DNA of 64,000 bases from UBA4744 sp963707435 (GTDB lineage: Bacteria; Actinomycetota; Acidimicrobiia; Spongiisociales; UBA4744): positions 62,001 to 126,000 of the forward strand of contig CAVPPF010000006.1 of NCBI GenBank assembly GCA_963707435.1. The letters run 5' to 3'. This document shows, in pieces, positions 25,298 through 32,917 of this stretch (position 1 is the first letter of the stretch; each line of letters opens with the position of its first letter). The position numbers were made by a program, and so were the translations under genes. The notes below the pieces were generated by a model, which saw nothing but the letters and a program-made list of their open reading frames with translations, was not told where the DNA came from and did no database searches.

Positions 25298-25885
25298 ATG
25301 CCTTCCCCCGAGGAGATTCGAATTGCGGTGCAGCGGGTCGTGGACGGCGTCCTGGCCCGTACCGGTCAACGGGTCCCTCCGGAACAAGCAGCGGCCCCGG
25401 CGTCGCATCCCGCTGCCGGCGCCAGGAAGGTTGCGATCGGAGCGGATCACGGCGGTTACCCGCTCAAAGAGCGCATCGGCTTCTACCTCCGGGAGCAGGG
25501 ATACGAGGTCGAGGACTGCGGTACGAACAGCCCCGAGTCGGTCGACTATCCAGACTTTGCCCACGCCGTCGCTCGACTCGTTGCAGCCGGAACGTGCTCG
25601 GAGGGGATCATCGTCGATGGAGCGGGTATTGGATCGGCGATGGTCGCCAACAAGGTCCCCGGAGCGCGAGCGGCACTCTGCTACGACGTCTCTTCGGCCA
25701 GAAACAGCCGGGAGCACAATCACGCTAATGTCCTGACCCTGGGGGCCGGACTGATCGGCAATGCTCTGGCCCTCCAGATTGTCGAGGCGTGGCTGGGCAC
25801 CGACTGGGGCCCCGGCCGTCACGCCCGGCGGGTGGACATGATCACCGGCGTTGAACAGCAGTACCTCAGAGGCGGCCGAACATGA
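25298..25885 (+). CDS. RpiB/LacAB-family sugar-phosphate isomerase with BMC encapsulation peptide
   Basis: A 195-residue protein: a 23-residue amphipathic helix (PSPEEIRIAVQRVVDGVL), a Pro/Ala linker (26-42), then an RpiB fold (VAIGADHGGYPLKE onwards). The helix plus linker is the hallmark of BMC cargo. RpiB normally interconverts ribose-5-P and ribulose-5-P. Here the catalytic Cys (E. coli Cys66) is replaced by Asp107 in IIVDGAGIGSAMVANK, while the ring-opening His is kept (His140 in REHNHAN). Activity may therefore use another base or a different sugar phosphate. The ribosome site AGGAG is rather far (about 14 nt) from the ATG. It overlaps deoC by 4 nt as first gene of the operon. Confidence 0.87.
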   Translation: MPSPEEIRIAVQRVVDGVLARTGQRVPPEQAAAPASHPAAGARKVAIGADHGGYPLKERIGFYLREQGYEVEDCGTNSPESVDYPDFAHAVARLVAAGTCSEGIIVDGAGIGSAMVANKVPGARAALCYDVSSARNSREHNHANVLTLGAGLIGNALALQIVEAWLGTDWGPGRHARRVDMITGVEQQYLRGGRT

Positions 25886-26733
25886 CAAGCAGAGAAGAAC
25901 TCATCGAGGCAGTGACTCGTGAGGTGCTCGCAGCGTTCCAGGAGGATGTCGACGAGATCTGCGTCGACGGCGCCTGCGCCGTGCACAGCCCGGACAAAGT
26001 TCGTCACATCGTTGCCAACGGGGCCGGACGCATCAGTTTCTCGGGAGCGGCGGCCGAAGTGCCTCGAGATCTCGCCCGCTACCTCGATCACACCCTGCTC
26101 AAGCCGGAAGCTTCCGCCGCCGACATCGACAAGCTCTGTGCCGAAGCCGTCGAGTACGGCTTCGCCGCGGTGTGCGTCAACCCCACCTGGGTCAAGCGGG
26201 CCGCCGGCAACGTCCGGGGATCGACGGTGAAGGTGGCGTCGGTCGTCGGTTTTCCCCTCGGCGCATCCGCCCCGGAGATCAAGGCGATGGAGGCGAGGCG
26301 GGCGATACGCGACGGTGCACGCGAGATCGACATGGTGATCAACATCGGGGCGCTGAAGTCCGGCGATCAGGATGCGGTCCGCAAAGACATCGAGAAGGTA
26401 TCCGATGCCTGTCGAGAGGCCGGGGTCAAGAACAAGGTCATCATCGAAGCGGCCCTCCTCACCGACGAGGAGAAAGTGATCGCTTCCTACCTCGCCAAGC
26501 AAGCCAAGGCGGATTACGTCAAGACCTCGACCGGGTTCGGTCCGGGCGGAGCCACCGTTCACGACGTCCTGTTGATGCGAGAAACCGTTGGCCCCGACAT
26601 GGGGATCAAAGCTGCCGGCGGGATCCGCAGCGCCGAAGATATGAAAGACATGATCGCCGCCGGCGCCACCCGAATCGGTGCTTCGGCGGGGGTTGCCATA
26701 GTGACCGGAGGGGAGTCGAGTGAGCAATATTGA
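25882..26733 (+). CDS. deoC: deoxyribose-phosphate aldolase with BMC encapsulation peptide
   Basis: A 283-residue aldolase cleaving 2-deoxyribose-5-phosphate to glyceraldehyde-3-phosphate and acetaldehyde. The first 60 residues are extra to the 220-residue catalytic domain: an amphipathic helix (TSREELIEAVTREVLAAF) that fits an encapsulation peptide, then a linker. The catalytic set is complete: Asp150 in EIDMVINIGALKSGD, Schiff-base Lys214 in VKTSTGFGPGGAT, and Lys243 in IKAAGGIRS. It is the signature enzyme of sugar-phosphate BMCs. It overlaps rpiB upstream and the first shell gene downstream by 14 nt. Confidence 0.95.
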   Translation: MTSREELIEAVTREVLAAFQEDVDEICVDGACAVHSPDKVRHIVANGAGRISFSGAAAEVPRDLARYLDHTLLKPEASAADIDKLCAEAVEYGFAAVCVNPTWVKRAAGNVRGSTVKVASVVGFPLGASAPEIKAMEARRAIRDGAREIDMVINIGALKSGDQDAVRKDIEKVSDACREAGVKNKVIIEAALLTDEEKVIASYLAKQAKADYVKTSTGFGPGGATVHDVLLMRETVGPDMGIKAAGGIRSAEDMKDMIAAGATRIGASAGVAIVTGGESSEQY

Positions 26734-27352
26734 GCTGCGCGCGTACGCGTTTTTGGACAGCCTGCAACCGCAATACGCAGCCTTTTTGGGCACCACTGCG
26801 CAAGGTTTCCTCCCTCTCGCCGGCGATGCATCGTTATACGTTGAGATAGCGCCCGGTATCGAGATCAACCGTCTCACCGATATCGCCCTCAAGGCGACCC
26901 GGGTTCGACCGGGGATGCAGATCGTCGAGCGGTACTACGGGATGCTCGAGATTCATTCCGAGGATCAAGCAGAGACCCGGGCGGCGGGACGGGCCATCCT
27001 CGAGGCCATCGAGCTCGAGGAGAATGATCGGACCAAGCCCCGCATCCTTTCCAGCCAGATCATCCGCCGGATCGACGACCACCAGGCCCAGTTGATCAAC
27101 CGGATGCGCCACGGCCAGATGATCATCCCCGGCCAGACGCTCTACGTTCTCGAACTCGAACCCGCTGCGTATGCCCCGCTGGCCGCCAACGAGGCGGAGA
27201 AAGCGGCCGAGATCAACGTTCTCGAGGTGCGGGCCTTTGGCTCGATGGGCCGTGTCTATCTCGGAGGGGAAGAACGGGACATCGACGTCGGCTGGCGGGC
27301 GGCGGTGGCCGCCATCGAAGGTCTCGAAGGAAAAGAATCTCCAAGCAAGTAA
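26720..27352 (+). CDS. tandem-domain BMC shell protein, double-stacking type (BMC-T)
   Basis: A 210-residue protein with two BMC domains. The first contains FLDSLQPQYAAFLGTTAQGF and YVEIAPGIEINRLTDIALKA; the second contains LYVLELEPAAYAPLAANEAE and FGSMGRVYLGG. This sequence type resembles trimeric shell proteins that stack face to face and form gated large pores, thought to pass bulky cofactors or metabolites. The GTG at 26720 has GGAGGGGAG upstream and overlaps deoC by 14 nt. It would occupy hexagon positions in the facets beside the BMC-H protein. Confidence 0.9.
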   Translation: MSNIELRAYAFLDSLQPQYAAFLGTTAQGFLPLAGDASLYVEIAPGIEINRLTDIALKATRVRPGMQIVERYYGMLEIHSEDQAETRAAGRAILEAIELEENDRTKPRILSSQIIRRIDDHQAQLINRMRHGQMIIPGQTLYVLELEPAAYAPLAANEAEKAAEINVLEVRAFGSMGRVYLGGEERDIDVGWRAAVAAIEGLEGKESPSK

Positions 27353-27373
27353 GACAGAGAAGGAGACGGATGT

Positions 27374-27676
27374 ATGGCTGAAGCCCTGGGAATGATCGAA
27401 GCAAGAGGCTTTGCGGCGATGGTCGAGGCGGCCGACGCAATGGTCAAGGCGGCCAAAGTCGAACTGGTCAGCTACGAGAAGACCGGTGGCGGCTATGTGA
27501 CTGCCATCGTGCGCGGTGACGTAGCAGCGGTCAAAGCGGCAATTGACGCCGGTGTGCGCAGCGCCGAAAAGGTCGGCGAAGTGATTTCCACCCATGTCAT
27601 TGCCCGCCCGCACCTGAACATCGATGTGGTGCTGCCGCTGGGACGCGCCGAAGAAGCTGAAGCGGAGATGGGTTAG
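27374..27676 (+). CDS. BMC-H hexameric shell protein
   Basis: A 100-residue single BMC-domain protein opening EALGMIEARGFAAMVEAADAM, the standard start of the major shell hexamer. The pore loop is near KTGGGYV, in place of the usual KIGSG-type motif, so the central pore is lined by Gly residues. The C-terminus (LPLGRAEEAEAEMG) is acidic. AAGGAGA precedes the ATG. As the only BMC-H gene in the window it must form most of the facet. It lies 21 nt after the tandem-BMC gene. Confidence 0.95.
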   Translation: MAEALGMIEARGFAAMVEAADAMVKAAKVELVSYEKTGGGYVTAIVRGDVAAVKAAIDAGVRSAEKVGEVISTHVIARPHLNIDVVLPLGRAEEAEAEMG

Positions 27677-27717
27677 ACGGGAGAAGACTCGCCCGCTCGC
27701 TTCGGACGGAGGATGCA

Positions 27718-28005
27718 ATGCTGCTTGGACGTGTAGCCGGAACGCTGGTCGCCAGCCAGAAGGAAGCGAACCTCGAGGGGCTCAAGTTCCTCGTGGTGCG
27801 CCAGCTCGACATCGACAACGAGGAAACCGGTGGCTACGTCGTGGCGGCCGATGCGGTCGGCGCCGGCGTTGGGGAAGTCGTGCTCTATGCCACGGGCAGT
27901 TCCGCACGCCAGACCGTATTGACCAACAACCGCCCGTGTGACGCGGTGATCATGGCGATCGTCGACACGTGGGAGGTCGGTGGCACCGAGGTATGGAGCA
28001 AATAG
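27718..28005 (+). CDS. BMC-P pentameric vertex protein (EutN/CcmL family), first copy
   Basis: A 95-residue protein of the EutN/CcmL family that caps the twelve vertices of the shell. Family features are LLGRVAGTLVASQKEANLEGLKF at the start, GGYVVAADAVGAGVGEVVLYATGSSAR in the middle and DAVIMAIVDTWEV near the end. A ribosome site (GGAGG) lies upstream of the ATG. It is 41 nt after the BMC-H gene and 11 nt before the aldehyde dehydrogenase, inside the same operon. Two further BMC-P genes close the operon. Confidence 0.94.
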   Translation: MLLGRVAGTLVASQKEANLEGLKFLVVRQLDIDNEETGGYVVAADAVGAGVGEVVLYATGSSARQTVLTNNRPCDAVIMAIVDTWEVGGTEVWSK

Positions 28006-28016
28006 CCGGGAGACCC

Positions 28017-29478
28017 ATGGCAGAGCTGAGCGAACAGCAGATCCAGGACATCATCGACCGGGTCAACGCCCGGCTAGGAGCCGGGGCGGATCGTCCGGGT
28101 GCCCACCTGCGCGCCGAGACGGAGTTGCAGGCGGCCGAACAGGCCGAACTCGGCGACGGGATCTACGCCACCATCGACGAAGCAGTCGCCGCCGCCCGGA
28201 GGGCGTTCCTTCGTTACCAGCGGACGGGTCTCGACGGACGCAAGACCGTCATCGCCTCCGTCCGCTCCTCCATGCTCGAACACGCCGAGCGGTTGGCCGA
28301 GATGGCTCATGCCGAGACCGGGTTGGGTCGGGTCGTCGACAAGATCATGAAGAACCGTTTGGTTACCACCAGGGCCCCCGGACCCGAGGACCTCGAACTG
28401 GAAGCGGTTACCGGGGACCGGGGGATGATGGTCACCGAGTTCGCACCGTTCGGGGTCGTCGGCGCCATCACCCCTACCACCAATCCGACCTCCACGATCA
28501 TCAACAACACGATCTCGATCGTCTCCGCAGGCAACGCCGTCGTTTTCAACGTTCACCCCAGCGCCAAGCGGGTTTCTGCCGAGAACATCCGCCTGCTGAA
28601 TCGAGCCATTCAGGCCGGGGGTGGCCCGCCTGATCTGGTCACCGCCATCCCCAACCCGACCATCGAGAGCGCCAAAGCGGTCATGAATCACCCCGACGTC
28701 GCGCTGCTCCTGGTCACCGGCGGTCCGGGGGTAGTTCGGGAAGCGATGCGTACCGACAAGGTGGTCATCGCCGCCGGGCCGGGCAATCCGCCTGCGGTCG
28801 TCGACCAAACCGCCGACGTTGACAAGGCCGGGCGGGACATCGTGGCCGGTGCCTCGCTGGACAACAACATCATCTGTGTCGACGAGAAAACCACCATCGC
28901 GGTTGATACGATCGCCGACCGCCTGGTGCGATCAATGGCCCAGAACGGCGCCTACGTGCTGAAGGAACACGAGCTGAAGCGGCTCGAACGGGTCATCTTC
29001 AAGGAGATGGGCCCTGCCGCGGAAACCGGGAGTCGTGAACCCGGCTTTCATCGGGAAGAACGCCGGCGTGATCCTCGCCGAGATCGGCGTCCAGGTTGGT
29101 GACGACGTGCGCCTGGTGGTGGCGGAGGTGCCGGAAGACCACAACCTGGTGTGGACCGAGCAGATGATGCCGGTCATGCCGGTGGTCCGGGTGGCCGACG
29201 TTGAACGGGGTATCGAACTAGCCGTGAAGTCTGAGCATGGCTTCCGCCATACCGCCTCGATCCACTCGACCAACGTCCAGACCATCACCAACATGGCTCT
29301 TGCCATGAATTGCAGCATCTTCGTTGCCAACGGGCCCAATTACGCGGGACTGGGTGAAGGCGGGGAGGGGTTCTCGTCGTTCTCGATTGCAAGCCCGACC
29401 GGTCATGGTTTGACGAGACCGCGTAGCTTCTCGCGTGAACGGCGCATCACGGTCGTCGGCGCCTTGAGGATCGTGTGA
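28017..29478 (+). pseudogene. CoA-acylating aldehyde dehydrogenase of the BMC, interrupted by a one-base frameshift
   Basis: The two frames together encode a 486-residue PduP/EutE-like enzyme that would oxidise acetaldehyde to acetyl-CoA with NAD+. The first frame (28017-29102) has an encapsulation-type helix (LSEQQIQDIIDRVNARLG), the cofactor-binding region ITPTTNPTSTIINNTISI and catalytic Cys287 in DNNIICVDEK. After residue 336 it runs into unrelated sequence and stops at 29102. The remainder (NPAFIGKNAGVILAEIGV to the end) continues in another frame to 29478. Removing one A from the AAA at 29023-29025 restores a full-length protein. Neighbouring shell genes are intact and the next gene overlaps by 4 nt. 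A sequencing or assembly error is as likely as a real mutation. Confidence 0.85.
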
Positions 29479-30065
29479 TCCTCCAGCCGGCCCTCGCCTT
29501 GCTCGAATTCGACTCCATTGCCGCTGGTATCACCGCCGGCGATGCCATGGTCAAGCGAGCTCCCCTCGACCTCATCAAGGCGGGCACGGTGCAGCCTGGC
29601 AAGTATCTCGTGCTGATCGGCGGGCAAGTCGCCGATGTCGAAGAAGCCATCGACGCCGCCCGCATCACGGCACCGGAAACACTCATCGACATCGTTTTTC
29701 TGCCGGACGTCCATCCGGACGTGGTGGCAGCCGTCGCCGGGGCTCGTCGCACCGACGACGGCGAGGCGCTCGGTGTCATTGAAACCACCACCGTGGCAGC
29801 CATCATCCGGGCTGCCGACGCCGGGGTCAAAGGCTCCAGGGTGACGCTGCGCGAGCTGCGTATGGCCGACGGGTTGGGCGGCAAGGGCTATCTCCTGTTC
29901 GGCGGATCGGTTGCCGACGTCGAAGCGGGAGTCGCCATTGGCTCAGCCCTGGTCGGCAGTCGGTTGATCCGGGACAGCGTGATCTCCCAACTCCATCCGG
30001 AGATGTCCGACAACCTCAGCAACGATGGCAGCTTTGAACGTCTCGTCCGGCCGGAAGAGGGGTAG
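29475..30065 (+). CDS. tandem-domain BMC shell protein, single-layer type (BMC-T)
   Basis: A 196-residue protein with two BMC repeats of canonical order. The first has ALALLEFDSIAAGITAGDAMVK and GKYLVLIGGQVADVEEAI; the second has GEALGVIETTTVAAIIRAADAG and GKGYLLFGGSVADVEAGV. Its sequence differs clearly from the other tandem-BMC protein at 26720 and resembles the non-stacking trimers. Pseudohexamers of this type often carry pores for substrates or redox centres; no Cys is visible at the pore loop. The GTG start overlaps the dehydrogenase stop by 4 nt. Confidence 0.92.
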   Translation: MILQPALALLEFDSIAAGITAGDAMVKRAPLDLIKAGTVQPGKYLVLIGGQVADVEEAIDAARITAPETLIDIVFLPDVHPDVVAAVAGARRTDDGEALGVIETTTVAAIIRAADAGVKGSRVTLRELRMADGLGGKGYLLFGGSVADVEAGVAIGSALVGSRLIRDSVISQLHPEMSDNLSNDGSFERLVRPEEG

Positions 30066-30069
30066 CGCC

Positions 30070-30357
30070 ATGCAGTTGGGCCGGGTGATAGGGACCGTCG
30101 TCGCCACGGTGAAGTACGACGGGCTGGAAGGTATCAAGCTCTTGGTCGTGCAACCCCTCGACCGCCATCTCGAGCCGGAAGGCAGGCCGGTGGTGGCCGC
30201 CGATGCCGTGCACATGGCCGGGCCGGGCGAGTTGATCTACTTCGTCGGTTCCCGCGAGGCTGCCCAGGCTCTTCCGGAGACCTTCGTTCCGGTCGATCAC
30301 GCCATCGTCGGCATCGCCGATACGGTGGAAGAACTGCACCGCGGGGCGGGATCATGA
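30070..30357 (+). CDS. BMC-P pentameric vertex protein, second copy
   Basis: A 95-residue EutN/CcmL-type protein (MQLGRVIGTVVATVKYDGLEG ... VVAADAVHMAGPGELIYFVGSREAA ... DHAIVGIADTVEEL). The ATG at 30070 follows the tandem-BMC stop by 4 nt; the ORF extension to 30025 lies inside that gene. GAAGAGGGG provides a ribosome site. It differs from the other two copies in lacking the GGY segment and in having a Tyr-Phe pair in the central strand, so the vertices may be mixed. Confidence 0.92.
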   Translation: MQLGRVIGTVVATVKYDGLEGIKLLVVQPLDRHLEPEGRPVVAADAVHMAGPGELIYFVGSREAAQALPETFVPVDHAIVGIADTVEELHRGAGS

Positions 30358-30650
30358 AGATCGGGCGAGTTGTCGGCACGGTTGTCTCCACGATCAACTC
30401 GCCGGTGTTCGACGGACGCAAGCTCTTGCTGTGTGATCTGCTCGATTCCGACGGGAGAGCCACCGGCGGTTACACGATCGCGGTCGACGCGATCGACGCC
30501 GGGGCCGGCGAGGTTGTGCTCATCCTCGACGAGGGGAACGGCGCCCGTCAGATCGTTCAGCAGGATCCGGCTCCGATCCGGGCCATGGTGGTCGGCATCG
30601 TCGACGAGATGGTGGTCGACGGGGCCACGGTGATCACAGCCGGGATGTAG
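30354..30650 (+). CDS. BMC-P pentameric vertex protein, third copy
   Basis: A 98-residue EutN/CcmL-type protein (KIGRVVGTVVSTINSPVFDG, then GGYTIAVDAIDAGAGEVVLILDEG, then RAMVVGIVDEMVV). The ATG overlaps the second vertex gene by 4 nt. It is the last gene of the BMC operon. Three vertex paralogues in one operon are also found in other microcompartment loci and may set vertex composition. A 191-bp gap follows. Confidence 0.92.
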   Translation: MKIGRVVGTVVSTINSPVFDGRKLLLCDLLDSDGRATGGYTIAVDAIDAGAGEVVLILDEGNGARQIVQQDPAPIRAMVVGIVDEMVVDGATVITAGM

Positions 30651-30763
30651 CGGCCTGTCGGCGAATCCCGGCGCCGCCCCGGGCGATCCGCTTGGGACCT
30701 TCGGCCCTTTCCCCTTGATGTCCTCCGGCGCGAGGCTGAGACAGAGGCGAGAGGAGGGGGGTG

Positions 30764-30802
30764 ATGCTGGATTGGATGCAGCCGGAATCCCAGGGTATGT
30801 GA
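30764..30802 (+). CDS. possible 12-codon leader ORF
   Basis: In the 191-bp gap after the BMC operon, an ATG at 30764 with an unusually strong GAGGAGG just upstream opens a 12-residue ORF (MLDWMQPESQGM) ending at a TGA. It lies 39 nt before the SRPBCC gene. It could be a leader peptide, but short ORFs with purine-rich upstream sequence also arise by chance. Confidence 0.2.
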   Translation: MLDWMQPESQGM

Positions 30803-30841
30803 CAAAAAACACCCATCAAGGTCTGCGTGGGGGTGAGCGCA

Positions 30842-31297
30842 ATGGCAATACTGACGCGAAGCATCGAGATCCAAGCCCCGGTCGAGGAAGTGTTCAACTT
30901 CGCGCTGGATGTCGGGAAGTTTTGGACGTCGTGGCCTGAAGAGGTCGCAGTGAGGGACGTCGAGCTGAAGCCTGACGGCGTCGGCACCTCTGCCCGATTG
31001 TTCACACACTTCTACGCCATCCACATGGAAGGGACGATCGAGTACACCGAGGTGGTCCCCAACGAACGCATCGGCGTCAAGGTGCACTTTTTTGGCGAAA
31101 AGCCCACCTGGGTGTTCACGTTCGAACCCGCCGATGGCGGCACGAAGCTGACGGCCACGGGTGAGTGGCACGTGAAAGCCCCCGTGGTGAGCAAGCCCAT
31201 CGAGGGGATAATCGCCAAGGGTCACGAGGACGGTCTCGAAAGCCTGCTGGCCAACGTCAAGTCTCAGGTGGAGGCCAAGGTCACGGCGGGCGTATGA
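30842..31297 (+). CDS. SRPBCC/START-like small-molecule-binding protein
   Basis: A 151-residue protein of the SRPBCC (polyketide cyclase/START-like) fold. The N-terminus ILTRSIEIQAPVEEVFNFALDV and the middle HMEGTIEYTEVVPNERIGVKV are typical, forming a helix-grip cavity for a hydrophobic ligand. GTG starts at 30827 and 30833 are in frame, but the ATG at 30842 follows a G-rich ribosome site and directly precedes the conserved domain. It follows the BMC operon on the same strand with a 191-bp gap, so a functional tie is possible but unproven. Confidence 0.78.
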   Translation: MAILTRSIEIQAPVEEVFNFALDVGKFWTSWPEEVAVRDVELKPDGVGTSARLFTHFYAIHMEGTIEYTEVVPNERIGVKVHFFGEKPTWVFTFEPADGGTKLTATGEWHVKAPVVSKPIEGIIAKGHEDGLESLLANVKSQVEAKVTAGV

Positions 31298-31309
31298 CGG
31301 AATGATGGC

Positions 31310-31335
31310 GGTCACCGGGATTCCCTACGGTGACC
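31310..31335. terminator. 8-bp hairpin after the SRPBCC gene
   Basis: GGTCACCG and CGGTGACC pair perfectly around a 10-nt loop, 12 nt after the SRPBCC stop and 46 nt before the M48 peptidase start. There is no T-run, as is common for high-GC terminators. It may close the transcript that starts upstream of the BMC locus. Confidence 0.5.
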
Positions 31336-31381
31336 GAAACCTTCCGAACTCAACCCGGGGCCGTCACCGTCCGATCCTTAG

Positions 31382-32914
31382 GTGGTGACAGAACAGATCC
31401 GAGCACTGGTTCCCGGGTGGGTTGCGTGGCTGGGTCCGCTGCTGTTCCTCCTCGCGACGGCCGCCATCATCGGACTCGTCCCGGTCGTTGCAGTCCGGGC
31501 GGCGGTGCGGCGGATCGACCCTGATGATCCTTGGACCGAACAGGCCCGGAATGCCCATGCCGCTCGCGTCAGCGTGGTCTGGGCGGCTGCCACGGTGCCG
31601 GTGGGGATCTGGCTGCTATCGACGATCACCATCGGCCCGGCTGGATGGCTGCCTTCCTGGGTGTTCGGATTTGGTGGAGCCGTCGCAACCGTGCTTGTGA
31701 TCGCGCGGGTCGGCTGGGCGCTGGAGGGTCTCGTATTGCGCCAACCGATACCCCGGTGGGCCGGCTACCTCAAGGGGTTTCTCGTTCGGCTCCTGCCGCT
31801 GGTTGCCATCATCGTGCTGGCGGTATTCGCGCCCTCGCGTCTGTCCAGCCCCTGGATGATTCTGTGGGTTCCTTTGGTGGTCGCCGTGCCTCTCTCCCTC
31901 CGGTTCCAGCTCGAATTCTTCGCCCGCTTCGGACTGGCCGCACCGGCAGACGAGCGATTGACCTCCATCGTCCGCAGGGCTGCTGCCCGGGCGGGAGTCG
32001 AGGTGCCGATGGTTTCTGTCGTCCAACACCACCAGCCCAACGCGTTTGCCTTTCCGTGGCGGCGGACCGTCGCCTTCACGAGTCGGGCGGTGGCAGAGTT
32101 GACCGACGACGAGTTGGAGGCGGTCGCACTTCATGAGCTCGGCCATCTTTCCGAGTCGACCGCTGCCTCGCGAATCCGCCAGGCGATCCTGTTTGCCTGG
32201 GTTCCGATCGCCGCCGTCAAGCCCTTGCTGGGTTCTCTGGACACCGGCGGATTGGCAGCCGTCGCTGTCGTCCTGATCGGTCTGGCGGCGCTGATACGGC
32301 CTTTCGCGACGAGGATGGAAGCCAGGTCGGATGACCACGTGGTCGACAACCTCGATCGGTCCGAAACCTACGGCAGAGCCCTGGAGAAGATCTACCGGAT
32401 CGGCCTCATCCCGGCCGTAGTGCGCCGCCCCACGCATGGCCAACTCCACGAACGGCTCGAAGCGTCCGGGTTGTCCCCAGATTTCGAACCGCCGGACCGG
32501 CCCCCGGTTCGGGCTTTGGTGCTGTCCATTGCGGCGGCGGTGCTGGTCGGGCTGGTGATCATGGCCGCACCGGTGCTGGCCACGATCGGAGCCGACTTCT
32601 CAGCAACAACGCCCGCTCATCTGGCACTAGCGCTGGGGAACTACGAGCCCTGGTCGTTCGAACGTCTCGGGCAGCTGGCCGAAGCAGACGGAGACATGGC
32701 GGCGGCTGCCGGGTTCTACGCTGCCGCCGTCGATGTCTCCCCGGAGCCGGACCTGTTGATCAATCTCATCTACGTCCGTTCGATTCTGGGCGATTGCGCC
32801 GGCGCCGCTACCGCCATGTCCGAACTGGTGGGCCGGAACGGGCCGGTGGACGATGTAGCCCTCGCTGCCGAGTGGGTCGATTGGTGCCGGCAGCAGTCGG
32901 GTTATCGCTCGTAG
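31382..32914 (+). CDS. M48 family membrane zinc metallopeptidase
   Basis: A 510-residue protein with about five N-terminal hydrophobic segments, a cytosolic-type peptidase domain with HELGH at 251-255 (His, Glu, His ligands and base), and the third zinc ligand Glu313 in RMEARSDDH. A further hydrophobic segment lies at about 375-395. A C-terminal helical-repeat region of about 100 residues resembles a TPR (EADGDMAAAAGFYAAAVDV). M48 enzymes act in membrane protein quality control or CAAX-type cleavage. Two GTG codons lie in tandem at 31382 and 31385, and either may start. It converges on the CDF-like gene, three bases apart. Confidence 0.87.
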   Translation: MVTEQIRALVPGWVAWLGPLLFLLATAAIIGLVPVVAVRAAVRRIDPDDPWTEQARNAHAARVSVVWAAATVPVGIWLLSTITIGPAGWLPSWVFGFGGAVATVLVIARVGWALEGLVLRQPIPRWAGYLKGFLVRLLPLVAIIVLAVFAPSRLSSPWMILWVPLVVAVPLSLRFQLEFFARFGLAAPADERLTSIVRRAAARAGVEVPMVSVVQHHQPNAFAFPWRRTVAFTSRAVAELTDDELEAVALHELGHLSESTAASRIRQAILFAWVPIAAVKPLLGSLDTGGLAAVAVVLIGLAALIRPFATRMEARSDDHVVDNLDRSETYGRALEKIYRIGLIPAVVRRPTHGQLHERLEASGLSPDFEPPDRPPVRALVLSIAAAVLVGLVIMAAPVLATIGADFSATTPAHLALALGNYEPWSFERLGQLAEADGDMAAAAGFYAAAVDVSPEPDLLINLIYVRSILGDCAGAATAMSELVGRNGPVDDVALAAEWVDWCRQQSGYRS

Positions 32915-32917
32915 CGC

